Shown: positions 7,218 through 15,558 of the stretch, piece by piece
Layout of the letters: every line of letters begins with the position of its first letter
Position numbering within the stretch: the stretch's first letter is position 1
Assembly: GCF_003054055.1 (NCBI RefSeq)
Contig: NZ_QBKI01000005.1
Span: 355,903-419,902 of the forward strand
Origin: Pontibacter mucosus
GTDB taxonomy: Bacteria > Bacteroidota > Bacteroidia > Cytophagales > Hymenobacteraceae
DNA length: 64,000 nucleotides
Direction of reading: 5' to 3'
Notes under the pieces: generated by a model
Told to the model about the DNA's origin: nothing
Database searches by the model: none
Seen by the model: the letters and a program-made list of their open reading frames with translations, nothing else
Position numbers and translations under genes: made by a program

Positions 7218-10199
7218 ATGAAGAAACATGTACTGCTCCAATTCCTGCTGCTCCTGCTGGTGCTGCCCCTTGCCTGGGCACAGACGCAGACGGTATCCGG
7301 CAGGGTAACCTCTGCTACCGACGGCGCTGCCTTACCTGGCGTTACCGTGCTGGAGCGGGGCACCTCAAACGGCGTTACAACCGGCGCTAACGGTGAGTAT
7401 ACTTTAACTGTGCAGCCCAATGCCACCCTAGTCTTCCGGTTTATAGGTATGGCGACGCAGGAGATTGCCGTGGAGGGAAGGACAACAATAAACGTAGCCC
7501 TCGGCTCGGACCAGCAGCAACTGGGCGAGGTAGTAGTGGTTGGCTACGGCACCCAGCTAAAGCAAGAGCTGACCGGCAACATCGCGCAGGTATCCGGCGA
7601 GGACATCGCCAACATTCCCACCCCCTCGCTGGAGTCGGCGTTGCAGGGCCGGGCAGCCGGCGTGTACATAAACCAGGGCAGCGGCAAGCTCGGCCAGGGC
7701 ATCAACATCCGTATCCGCGGCGCCGCCTCCGTGTCGGCCAGCAACCAGCCGCTCTATGTGGTAGATGGTATACCGGTCACCTCCTCCGACCTGGGCACCA
7801 CCAACGCAGAGCCGCTCAACCCCATTGCCGACATCAACCCCAATGATATCGCCTCGATTGAGATCCTGAAAGACGCCTCGGCGGCGGCCATTTATGGATC
7901 CAGGGCTTCCAATGGTGTGGTGATCATCACCACCAAGCGGGGACAGGCGGGCAAGACCAATATCACCTTCAACTACTACACCGGCTTCAGCCGCCCCACC
8001 AAGATAAGGGAGTTTTTAAACGCTGAAGAGTATATCGAGCTTTTCTCGGAGGCCATTGAGAACGTGGGCGGCGACCCGGCCACGGTATTCGCCAGAAACG
8101 GGCTGGACATCAATTCCCCCTACGACCAGAACTGGGGCGAGGAACCCTTCAGAACCGGCAGTGTGTCGCAGTATGAGGTTGCGCTGAGCGGCGGTAACGA
8201 GAAAACGCGCTTTTACATCAACGGCAACTTCAACACCACCGACGGCATCCTGGTAGGAAACGAGTTCGACAGGGCCTCGGGCCGCTTCAACATCGACCAC
8301 AGCATCAGCGACCGCGTCCGGATTGGCACCAACGTCTCGCTTATCCGCACGCTAAACCAGCGTGTATCCGACGACAACGCCTTTTCCAACGTTATTCAGC
8401 TGAACGCCCTCCCCCCTATCCAGCCCAAGATAGACCCGGAGACCGGGGAGCTCAACCGCAGGACCTTGTACTATAACAACCTGATAGACCAGCGTGACGG
8501 CTTCAACGATGCCCTGACCTACCGCACCATCAGCACGGCTTTTCTGGAGGTGGACGTGCTGCAGAACCTGCGCTTCCGTACCGAGCATGGTATCGATTTT
8601 CTGAACCTGCAGGAGGAGCTGTACCTGGGCAGGCAAACGCAGGATGGCGGCCCTTCGGGCTATGGCTACAACTCGCAGCTGACCTCCTCCAACTATAACA
8701 CCAACAACACGCTGACCTACAACAACACCTTTGCCGATGCGCACAAACTGGAGGGCCTTTTAGGTATCAGCTACCAGCGCGCCAACACCAGCTCTGCCTC
8801 CGTGGAGGGGCGCGGCTTCCCAAGCGACAGGTTCCAGAAAATCGCCAGCGCTGCCCGTATCACCAGTGGCTCCTCCTCTGAAACGGGCTATGTGTTTGCC
8901 TCTTATTATGCCCGCGCCAACTACGTGTTCCGCGACAGGTACCTGTTCAGCGGCAGCGTGCGCGTGGATGGGTCTTCCAGGTTCGGGTCCGGCAACCGCT
9001 TTGGTGCTTTCCCGGCGGCCTCTGCCGGCTGGATCCTGACACAGGAGCCGTTTCTGGATGGGTCGAGCCTGTTTAGTTTCCTGAAACTGCGGGCCAGCTA
9101 TGGCCTGACGGGTAATGCCGAGATTAGCAACTTTGCCCCGCTGGCACTTTACAGCGCCGCCGCCTACGAGGAACTGGCCGGCCTGGTGCCCACCAGCCTT
9201 CCTAGCGATGACCTGCGCTGGGAAAAAACGAAGCAGCTGGATGTGGGCATCGACTTCGGCTTGTTCAACGACCGGATCACAGGTGAGGTGGACTACTACA
9301 TCAAGGACACCGACGACCTCCTGCTGAACCTTCCCATCCCGGGCTACAACGGTTATACTGTTATCACCAAGAACATCGGTAAGCTGGAAAACAAGGGCTT
9401 TGAGTTTGTGCTGAACACGCAGAACCTGGTGGGCGCATTTACCTGGAACACCAACTTTAACATTGCCTTTAACCGCAACAAGGTAACCGACCTGGGCGGC
9501 AACACGATTTTCGGCAACTCCAGGGGCCTGGGCCAGATACGAGAGGGAGAGCCGATGGGCGTGTTCTGGGGACCAAAGTATGCCGGTGTGGATCCGCAGA
9601 GCGGTGATGCGCTGTACTACATTGAGGCCGGCAGCGATGAGACGACCAGCAACTACAGCCTGGCGCAGGACCAGCGGCTGGGCAACCCGAACCCTAAATT
9701 TACCGGTGGCTTCACCAACAACTTCTCCTTCAAGGGCTTCGACCTGAACGTGCTGATGCAGTTCGTGTCCGGAAACGATGTTTTCAACATGGCGGGCTTC
9801 TTCCAGTCGGTAAACGGCGACTATTTCGACAACCAGACCAAAGACCAGCTAAACCGTTGGCAGCAGCCAGGCGATATCACCGATGTGCCGCAGGCCCGTT
9901 ACCTGGCTAGCAACGGTGGCGGCAGGTCGTCACGCTGGATGCAGGATGGCTCCTTCCTGAGGATAAACAACGTGAACCTGGGTTACCGGCTGCCGGCCAC
10001 CTTCACCGAAAGGATCGGGCTTGAGTCGGCCAGAATCTATGTGCAGGCAACCAACCTGGCCACCTTTACAGACTACGACGGCTATGACCCCGAGGTGAAC
10101 ACCACCTACTTCGGGCGCAGCAACGTGAACCTTGGCCACGACTTCTATACCCCGCCGCTTGCCAAGACATTTACCATTGGTGTAAGCATTGGTCTGTAA
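7218..10199 (+). CDS. SusC/RagA family TonB-linked outer-membrane transporter
   Basis: 993 residues. A signal peptide of about 21 residues is followed by a carboxypeptidase-D regulatory-like domain (about 23-105, GRVTSATDGAALPGVTVLERG), the TonB-contact region with VVVVGYGTQ, a plug domain (about 115-235) containing SVSASNQPLYVVDGIPV and SNGVVIITTKRG, and a long beta-barrel ending in TIGVSIGL. It forms the active outer-membrane pore of a nutrient importer with the SusD partner 18 bases downstream. No glycosidase, sigma or anti-sigma gene adjoins, so the ligand is unknown. It carries only two AAGTAT hexamers in 3 kb, far fewer than neighbouring genes. Confidence 0.96.
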   Translation: MKKHVLLQFLLLLLVLPLAWAQTQTVSGRVTSATDGAALPGVTVLERGTSNGVTTGANGEYTLTVQPNATLVFRFIGMATQEIAVEGRTTINVALGSDQQQLGEVVVVGYGTQLKQELTGNIAQVSGEDIANIPTPSLESALQGRAAGVYINQGSGKLGQGINIRIRGAASVSASNQPLYVVDGIPVTSSDLGTTNAEPLNPIADINPNDIASIEILKDASAAAIYGSRASNGVVIITTKRGQAGKTNITFNYYTGFSRPTKIREFLNAEEYIELFSEAIENVGGDPATVFARNGLDINSPYDQNWGEEPFRTGSVSQYEVALSGGNEKTRFYINGNFNTTDGILVGNEFDRASGRFNIDHSISDRVRIGTNVSLIRTLNQRVSDDNAFSNVIQLNALPPIQPKIDPETGELNRRTLYYNNLIDQRDGFNDALTYRTISTAFLEVDVLQNLRFRTEHGIDFLNLQEELYLGRQTQDGGPSGYGYNSQLTSSNYNTNNTLTYNNTFADAHKLEGLLGISYQRANTSSASVEGRGFPSDRFQKIASAARITSGSSSETGYVFASYYARANYVFRDRYLFSGSVRVDGSSRFGSGNRFGAFPAASAGWILTQEPFLDGSSLFSFLKLRASYGLTGNAEISNFAPLALYSAAAYEELAGLVPTSLPSDDLRWEKTKQLDVGIDFGLFNDRITGEVDYYIKDTDDLLLNLPIPGYNGYTVITKNIGKLENKGFEFVLNTQNLVGAFTWNTNFNIAFNRNKVTDLGGNTIFGNSRGLGQIREGEPMGVFWGPKYAGVDPQSGDALYYIEAGSDETTSNYSLAQDQRLGNPNPKFTGGFTNNFSFKGFDLNVLMQFVSGNDVFNMAGFFQSVNGDYFDNQTKDQLNRWQQPGDITDVPQARYLASNGGGRSSRWMQDGSFLRINNVNLGYRLPATFTERIGLESARIYVQATNLATFTDYDGYDPEVNTTYFGRSNVNLGHDFYTPPLAKTFTIGVSIGL

Positions 10200-10217
10200 C
10201 CCTAAACCTGAGAAGAC

Positions 10218-11597
10218 ATGAAACTGAGACATAAATTATTTGCCCTTCTAGCCATACTTTGCCTCGGCTCCACCGCCTGCGAAGAGTCGCTGGACATAGA
10301 CCCCAAGCAGTCGATTAACGCCAGGGACGCCATCACCACAGTGGATGATTTGCAGGGCGCCGTGATTGGGATGTACGCCATACTGGGAGGGGGCGAGCTT
10401 TACGGCACCAACCTCCTGCTCTTGCCCGAGCTGCTTGCTGCGGAGGAGAACATAGCCTGGTATGGTACCTTCGCCAGCTACCGCCAGGTGGCCAATAAAA
10501 CCATGACCTCCGACAATGCCGATGTGCAGCGTACCTGGGTGGCTGCCTACGCGGCCATCAATCAGGCCAACATCATACTGAGCAAGCTCGACATCGTGAG
10601 CGACCCTGCTACCCGCGACAGGATTGAGGGGGAGGCGCTTTTTGTGCGCGGCATCATGCACTTTGAGCTGGTAAGGTTCTATGGCAAGGCTTGGAACGAC
10701 GGTGACCCGAACACCAACCTGGGCGTACCGATCCGCACCACCGCCGTTACCACCGAGGAGCAGGCCAGAACCTTTGCCCGCCGCAACACCGTGGCCGAAG
10801 TATACGCCCAGGCTGAGCAGGATCTGGAGCGCGCCAAGGAACTCCTGCCCGAGCTGAACGAGGAGCGGGCCAACACCTACGCTGCCAGCGCCTTCCTGGC
10901 CCGTATGCACCTGCAGCGCCAGGATTATGCGGCCGCCCTCGAGGAAGCTAACCGCGTGATTGAGGAGGGGCCGTTTAACCTCAACCCGAGCGTGACCGCC
11001 ATCTTCCGCAACGATAACACGGCCGAGTCTATCTGGGAGATACAACAGAACGACCAGAACAACGCAGGCACCGCCAACGACGGCCTCACCACCTTTTATG
11101 CCGACCTGGAGGGTATTGGCCGCGGAGATGTTGCCGTGCTTTCCTATGACCTCTACGAAGAACAGGACACGCGCCTGACCGAGCTGATTTATGAAGGCTT
11201 CCTGTATGGCGACATTCAGTCGGGCAAGTGGACAAACTTTGGGCAGAACATACCGGTGGTGCGGCTCGCTGAGATGTACCTGATCAGGGCGGAGGCTAAC
11301 TTAAGACTCGGATCGGCAGTAGGCGCCACCCCGCTGGAGGATGTGAACCTGATCCGGGGCAGGGCGGGCGCTACCCCGCTGAGCAGCGTTACCTTGGAGG
11401 ATGTGCTGCTGGAGCGGCGCCTGGAGCTGGCTTTCGAGGGCTTCAGGATACACGACGTGAAACGTAACGAAGAAACCTTGGACGGCGGCAACTACACCAT
11501 CCCCTGGGACTCGCCGGATCTGGTGCTGCCTATTCCGAGAAGGGAGATTGATGCCAGCCAGGGCGAACTGACGCAGAACCCAGGTTATTCCGGCTAA
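10218..11597 (+). CDS. RagB/SusD family nutrient-binding outer-membrane lipoprotein
   Basis: 459 residues, slightly short for the family. A lipoprotein signal (LLAILCLGSTACEESLDID) places the acyl cysteine near residue 21. TPR-like helices follow, with AEMYLIRAEANLRLG and LLERRLELAFEGFRIHDVKR, the signature of the SusD C-terminal half. It caps the SusC channel and captures the ligand at the cell surface. It lies 18 bases after susC, and a strong intrinsic terminator starts 14 bases after its stop, so the two genes form a complete operon. Confidence 0.95.
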   Translation: MKLRHKLFALLAILCLGSTACEESLDIDPKQSINARDAITTVDDLQGAVIGMYAILGGGELYGTNLLLLPELLAAEENIAWYGTFASYRQVANKTMTSDNADVQRTWVAAYAAINQANIILSKLDIVSDPATRDRIEGEALFVRGIMHFELVRFYGKAWNDGDPNTNLGVPIRTTAVTTEEQARTFARRNTVAEVYAQAEQDLERAKELLPELNEERANTYAASAFLARMHLQRQDYAAALEEANRVIEEGPFNLNPSVTAIFRNDNTAESIWEIQQNDQNNAGTANDGLTTFYADLEGIGRGDVAVLSYDLYEEQDTRLTELIYEGFLYGDIQSGKWTNFGQNIPVVRLAEMYLIRAEANLRLGSAVGATPLEDVNLIRGRAGATPLSSVTLEDVLLERRLELAFEGFRIHDVKRNEETLDGGNYTIPWDSPDLVLPIPRREIDASQGELTQNPGYSG

Positions 11598-11610
11598 AAT
11601 ATTTTTACAC

Positions 11611-11650
11611 AAAAAAAGCGGCTCTTATACTTTTCAGAGCCGCTTTTTTA
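11611..11650 (+). terminator. Intrinsic terminator of the susC-susD operon
   Basis: AAAAAAGCGGCTC pairs perfectly with GAGCCGCTTTTTT around a 12-base loop, followed by a T-rich run. The loop itself carries a TTATACTT copy of the dispersed motif. Confidence 0.92.
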
Positions 11651-11665
11651 TTTTTTCTCTTTATT

Positions 11666-11701
11666 AACTAAACTTTTAGTTTTTAAACTAAGTATATAGT
11701 T
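11666..11701 (+). promoter_or_regulatory. Twin 16-bp operators, probable BlaI binding sites
   Basis: Two 16-bp sites, AACTAAACTTTTAGTT at 11666-11681 and AACTAAGTATATAGTT at 11686-11701, share inverted arms AACTA...TAGTT and have centres exactly 20 bases apart, about two helical turns. They sit 36-71 bases before the blaI start, where an autoregulatory dimeric winged-helix repressor would bind. BlaI/MecI proteins are known to repress their own operons from dyad sites; assignment of these sites is inference. Confidence 0.6.
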
Positions 11702-11736
11702 ATATATTTACCTCAACACCCATACTTTATACTTCT

Positions 11737-12129
11737 ATGAAAGAACTGACCAAGGCCGAGGAAGAGATTATGCAGGTACTCTGGAAGCTGGATCGGGCTT
11801 TTGTGCGCGACATTCTGGAGGAACTGCCCGAGCCGAAACCTGCCTACAATACCGTGTCTACCATCGTGCGTATACTGGAGACAAAGGGCTTTGTGGGGCA
11901 CGAGGCTTTCGGCAAATCGCACCAGTACTTCCCGCTGGTGGAGCAGGACAAGTATAAAAGCTTCTTTTTGAAGAACTTCATGAGCGGCTACTTTGGCGGC
12001 TCTTTCGAGAAACTGGTTTCCTTCTTCGCCAAGGACAATAACCTCGATGTGCAGGAACTGGACCAGCTGCTGCGGCACGTAAAACAAGACCTGGACGAAA
12101 ACGAAGAAAGCGATGGAAGCACTACTTAA
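11737..12129 (+). CDS. BlaI/MecI/CopY family transcriptional repressor
   Basis: 130 residues. KELTKAEEEIMQVLWKL and YNTVSTIVRILETKGFVGHE form the winged helix typical of Penicillinase_R proteins; the C-terminal half (FGGSFEKLVSFFAKDN...) is the dimerisation region with the segment that an M56 protease partner would cleave or inactivate. No beta-lactamase gene is nearby, so the regulon is unknown. The 3' end overlaps the next gene by 17 bases, tying repressor and sensor protease together. Twin dyad operators lie in its leader. Confidence 0.93.
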   Translation: MKELTKAEEEIMQVLWKLDRAFVRDILEELPEPKPAYNTVSTIVRILETKGFVGHEAFGKSHQYFPLVEQDKYKSFFLKNFMSGYFGGSFEKLVSFFAKDNNLDVQELDQLLRHVKQDLDENEESDGSTT

Positions 12130-13447
12130 TTATACGCTGAAGGTAAGCATCGCCCTGCTGGCGTTGTACCTGTTTTACTTCCTGGTGCTGCGGGGGCAGA
12201 ACAGCTTTCGCTTTAACCGGGCTTACCTGCTTGTAGCCCCCATCATCGCGCTGCGGCTCCCATTAATCCAATGGCCTGCCATACTTGCCCCGGATGCCGC
12301 CGTTTCTGAGATACTGCAGGCTGTGCAGCTTGGCGAGGTGGTCGTAACCGGTTACCGGCCTGAAGCTATGGCGGCAACAGATATAGCCTCTTCCCTGAGC
12401 CCTATACTTGTAGCTTTATACTTTGTCGTCATGGCGATTGTGCTTTTTAAATTGGTGCGGCAGCTGTGGCAAATCCGGCAACTGAAGGCACAGGCTATAC
12501 TTGCCAGGCAGGCCGAAGGGATAAAAGTATACCACCTGAGCAGCCCATACCCAGCCTTTGCTTTTGGAAAAAACATCTTCCTGAGCAAGCAGCAGGAGCA
12601 GCTACACCCGCAGGAGCGGGAGCAGGTGCTGGCCCATGAACTGGCGCACGTAAAGTATGGCCATACTTGGGACGTGCTGCTCTATGAGGTGCTCTCGGCC
12701 ATACTTTGGTTTCACCCTGCTGTGTGGCTATTAAAGCAGGAGCTGCGCGATGTGCACGAATACCAGGCCGATGCCGCCGTGGTGAGCCGACACCAAACGC
12801 AAAAGTATACCTCGCTCCTCTCCAGGGAGGCCCTGTTAAGTATGGGTTTGCCGGTGGGAAGCTACTTTACTAAGCCTCAGGTGCTCAAGCGCCTGCGCAT
12901 GCTGCAACTGCAAGGGCACAAACCCGGTTGGGTACGCCCGCTGCTTGCCGCCCCGCTCCTGCTGGCTTTAGCTTTTCTGCTCGCGCGCCAGCAAGCCACC
13001 GCCGAAAACCAAAGTATAACTGCAGCCCCCACCTCTGAGGTACTCCCGGCTGTAACCCTTCCAGACGCTGAAGCGAATGCTCCATCCGGAGAACGGCCTT
13101 ATACCGGAGAACGGCCTTATACCGGAGAACGGCCTTATACTTACGTGGAGCAGATGCCACAATTTAAAGGTGGTGATGTGGAGATGATGAAGTTCCTGGG
13201 CATGAACATCCGCTACCCTAGACAGGCGCAGGAGGCCGGCGTAGAAGGTTTAGTAGTTTTAAGTTTTGTTGTTGACCGGGATGGCTCTTTATCCAATTTC
13301 CAGGTATTAAAATCCCTGGGCCAAGGTACGGACGAGGAGGCCCTGCGTGTGGTGGAAAGTATGAATGGCAGTTGGGAGCCCGGCAGGCAAAACGGAAAAG
13401 CCGTACCGGTACGGTATACCCTGCCCATCCGCTTCGCCATCAAATAA
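12113..13447 (+). CDS. M56 (BlaR1-like) membrane metallopeptidase with C-terminal TonB domain
   Basis: 444 residues. Membrane helices near 8-27, 37-55 and 97-115 precede the zinc-protease core HELAH (175-179) and the third-ligand region HEYQAD (215-220); a fourth hydrophobic segment lies at 275-291. The periplasmic part has three perfect GERPYT hexapeptides (326-343) and then a TonB_C domain (about 345-444). The family relays an envelope signal by proteolysis to a BlaI repressor, here encoded just upstream with a 17-base overlap. The TonB_C domain replaces the penicillin-binding sensor of BlaR1, so the stimulus is not evidently a beta-lactam. The gene is dense in AAGTAT/ATACTT hexamers: 13 counted by eye. 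Confidence 0.92.
   Translation: MEALLNYTLKVSIALLALYLFYFLVLRGQNSFRFNRAYLLVAPIIALRLPLIQWPAILAPDAAVSEILQAVQLGEVVVTGYRPEAMAATDIASSLSPILVALYFVVMAIVLFKLVRQLWQIRQLKAQAILARQAEGIKVYHLSSPYPAFAFGKNIFLSKQQEQLHPQEREQVLAHELAHVKYGHTWDVLLYEVLSAILWFHPAVWLLKQELRDVHEYQADAAVVSRHQTQKYTSLLSREALLSMGLPVGSYFTKPQVLKRLRMLQLQGHKPGWVRPLLAAPLLLALAFLLARQQATAENQSITAAPTSEVLPAVTLPDAEANAPSGERPYTGERPYTGERPYTYVEQMPQFKGGDVEMMKFLGMNIRYPRQAQEAGVEGLVVLSFVVDRDGSLSNFQVLKSLGQGTDEEALRVVESMNGSWEPGRQNGKAVPVRYTLPIRFAIK
13086..13139 (+). repeat. In-frame tandem repeat, three perfect 18-bp units
   Basis: The unit CCGGAGAACGGCCTTATA occurs three times without a mismatch and encodes GERPYT repeats in the linker before the TonB_C domain of the M56 protein. 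Perfect identity implies recent expansion, and copy number may vary between strains. Each unit ends in TTATA, and the last runs into TTATACTT. Confidence 0.97.
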
Positions 13448-13547
13448 AGTATAAATCACCCTTTCTGAAATTCCATTTTCAGCTCCTACCGGGCTGATAC
13501 AGGATAGCTATTGCCTTTTCCAAGTATAAAAACAAACCCCTCTAACC

Positions 13548-14783
13548 ATGAAAAAGAAACGTACCCTCTCCAATCTGGCTGCTACGGCACTGTTAAGTAT
13601 GGCCCTGCTGGCCGCTATCCCTGCTGCTTTGGCCCAAACAGCAGACAAACCTTATACTTATGTGGAGCAAATGCCTGTATTTAAAGGCGGTGACGCAGAA
13701 ATGATGAAGTTCCTGGGCAGCAACATTGTCTACCCTGCCGATGCCGTTAAAGCCGGTGTAGAAGGGCTGGTGGTGGTGTCCTTTGTAATTGATGCCAAAG
13801 GTTCTGTAGACGACGTGAAGGTGGTAAAATCGCTCAGCACCAGTACCGATGCCGAAGCGGTGCGTGTCGTTAACATGATGGACGGGAAGTGGCACCCCGG
13901 TAAGCAGGATGGCAAAGAAGTAGCTGTCCGGTATACGTTGCCGCTGCGCTTTGCCATGAAAACCGCTCCCGCCGAGGCTGCAGCCACAGACCAGCAGCCG
14001 CAGTTCAAGGGTGGGCAGGAAGCGCTGATGCAAACCCTGCACCAGCACCTGAAAATGCCCGAAGAGGCCAAACAGGAGCACCTGAACGCCCGGGTGGTGG
14101 TGAAGTTCACGGTAGAGAAAGATGGCAGCGTCTCAAACATCAAACTGGCCAGCACCAAGCTAAAGAAAACCATAGGCCCCGGCGCCAAACTTGATTACAT
14201 GGACGCCGCTACCTTTAACCTGCAGAACAAAACCATACTGGCCAAGCTGGCAGAAGCCGCCGCCGAAGCCGTAAAAGCCACCTCCGGCCAATGGCAGCCA
14301 GCGCTTAAAAAGGGGCAACCAGTTGCTGCAGAAATAGTGCTTCCGGTGCAGTTCTTAGGCTCCGGGGCAGATCCCACAGGCCATTCCTTCGATTCGTCAG
14401 CAGGCCAACGGGCAGGAAGCTATTCAGCCAAAGCGCAACCTTCGGCTTCTTCTACCTCCAACAGAGAATTCCCTCAGGGACTAGCTAAATTCTTTGCCAA
14501 AAACCTCCGCTACCCCACTACCGATGCAGAAACTGTTATTGAGATAGAGTACGAGGTGATGGAGAACGGAACGCTACACTACGTATTCGGAAAGAACCAG
14601 AGCAGAGCGCTGCAGGATGAAGTCCTACGCGTTTTGAAGTATGCCAAAGATGAAGGGCATATACATTATAACGGGCAGGGCCTGCAATCACTGGCCGTGT
14701 GGTTTAAAATCGATGACGGCACCACGAAGTCTTTATCCGAAAAAACCATGTACGCTGATGTGGTGGTGACGAAGTATAAATAG
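13548..14783 (+). CDS. Exported protein with two TonB C-terminal domains
   Basis: 411 residues. A signal peptide (LLSMALLAAIPAALAQ) is followed directly by KPYTYVEQMPVFKGGDAEMM, nearly the same sequence as the start of the sensor domain in the upstream M56 protein, through to the TLPLRFAMK end (domain 1, about 33-145). A second, more diverged TonB_C domain spans about 150-275, and a third segment (305-411) has a similar size but little motif. Without an N-terminal membrane anchor or proline-rich spacer it is not a classical energy transducer; it may be a soluble periplasmic partner or decoy of the sensor. It lies 100 bases after the M56 gene. Confidence 0.85.
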   Translation: MKKKRTLSNLAATALLSMALLAAIPAALAQTADKPYTYVEQMPVFKGGDAEMMKFLGSNIVYPADAVKAGVEGLVVVSFVIDAKGSVDDVKVVKSLSTSTDAEAVRVVNMMDGKWHPGKQDGKEVAVRYTLPLRFAMKTAPAEAAATDQQPQFKGGQEALMQTLHQHLKMPEEAKQEHLNARVVVKFTVEKDGSVSNIKLASTKLKKTIGPGAKLDYMDAATFNLQNKTILAKLAEAAAEAVKATSGQWQPALKKGQPVAAEIVLPVQFLGSGADPTGHSFDSSAGQRAGSYSAKAQPSASSTSNREFPQGLAKFFAKNLRYPTTDAETVIEIEYEVMENGTLHYVFGKNQSRALQDEVLRVLKYAKDEGHIHYNGQGLQSLAVWFKIDDGTTKSLSEKTMYADVVVTKYK

Positions 14784-14840
14784 TCACTTTACTTTTAACA
14801 GTCAGAGATAAATCAGAATTTTTGCATCCAGAAGTATGGC

Positions 14841-14891
14841 TAATCGGCTGCGAAGTATAAAACGCATCAATTTATACTTTGCAGCCGATTA
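14841..14891 (+). other. 21-bp hairpin built from two inverted AAGTATAAA motifs
   Basis: The arms 14841-14861 and 14871-14891 pair over 21 bases with a single G-T wobble and a 9-base loop. The inner third of each arm is AAGTATAAA or TTTATACTT, the outer part is TAATCGGCTGC/GCAGCCGATTA. There is no T-run, so it is not an ordinary intrinsic terminator. It lies 40 bases before the next start codon. Confidence 0.85.
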
Positions 14892-14931
14892 ACCTGAGCT
14901 TCATCTGCATAATTATCCTACCCTTAACACT

Positions 14932-15558
14932 ATGACGAAAAAACTTACTACCCCCTTACTTTTCATCTGCCTGCTAACCTTCACCTTTTGTACTTCTAAG
15001 CAATATGCCGTTTCCTCGCAAAGCTACAGAATAACAGGCACCGTAACAGGGGTAGAAGACGGCACCTGGATCTACCTCAGGAATGCGGACAGGTTTAATA
15101 ATTTCCCTTTAGCTGACTCCGTACAGGTTAAAAAGGAGCGTTTCGAGTTCCGGGGCCGGCTGGTTGATAAAGTGCTATTCACCATACTTGGTTTCAAGGG
15201 TCCTGTCTATGCCACGGATGGTAAAACAGTAAGAGACATACGTTTGACAGATGCGACAATGCTTTGGCTGGAAAACAGTGAAATCACCATACAGGCTGAA
15301 AAAGGCAATATGCCTCATGCGCGTATAGAAGGCTCTCTAACGCAACAGGACTTCCAGTTACAGATCTCAACACCTACCAAAGCGTTTATACGAAGTAACC
15401 CGAATACCTCCTACTATGGTGTGTTTGCATTGAATAGCTACAAAGAAAGCTGGGGGAAGGAAGTTACGTCCGAGCTATACCAGCTGCTATCCGAAGAAAA
15501 GAAAAACACAATCTATGGAAGACAGATCGCAGACTACTTAGGCAATGGCCAGAATTAG
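14932..15558 (+). CDS. Short DUF4369-type lipoprotein lacking a thioredoxin domain
   Basis: 208 residues. A lipoprotein-like signal (LLFICLLTFTFCTSKQ) is followed by YRITGTVTGVEDGTWIYLRN, ADSVQVKKERFEFRGRL and later helices ending in GRQIADYLG. This matches the N-terminal DUF4369 half of the exported thioredoxin-like proteins common in Bacteroidota. In those proteins a C-terminal AhpC/TSA domain with CxxC normally follows, and here the frame stops at that junction. It may be a stand-alone sensor domain or a truncated remnant. AT-richer than the genes around it. Confidence 0.75.
   Translation: MTKKLTTPLLFICLLTFTFCTSKQYAVSSQSYRITGTVTGVEDGTWIYLRNADRFNNFPLADSVQVKKERFEFRGRLVDKVLFTILGFKGPVYATDGKTVRDIRLTDATMLWLENSEITIQAEKGNMPHARIEGSLTQQDFQLQISTPTKAFIRSNPNTSYYGVFALNSYKESWGKEVTSELYQLLSEEKKNTIYGRQIADYLGNGQN

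Noticed and set aside
13086..13139. CRISPR-like direct repeats
   Set aside because: Three contiguous 18-bp units in frame inside a gene, with no spacers and no cas genes.
11737..13447. Beta-lactam resistance operon
   Set aside because: BlaI and M56 proteins are present but there is no beta-lactamase or penicillin-binding sensor domain; the sensor is TonB_C-like.
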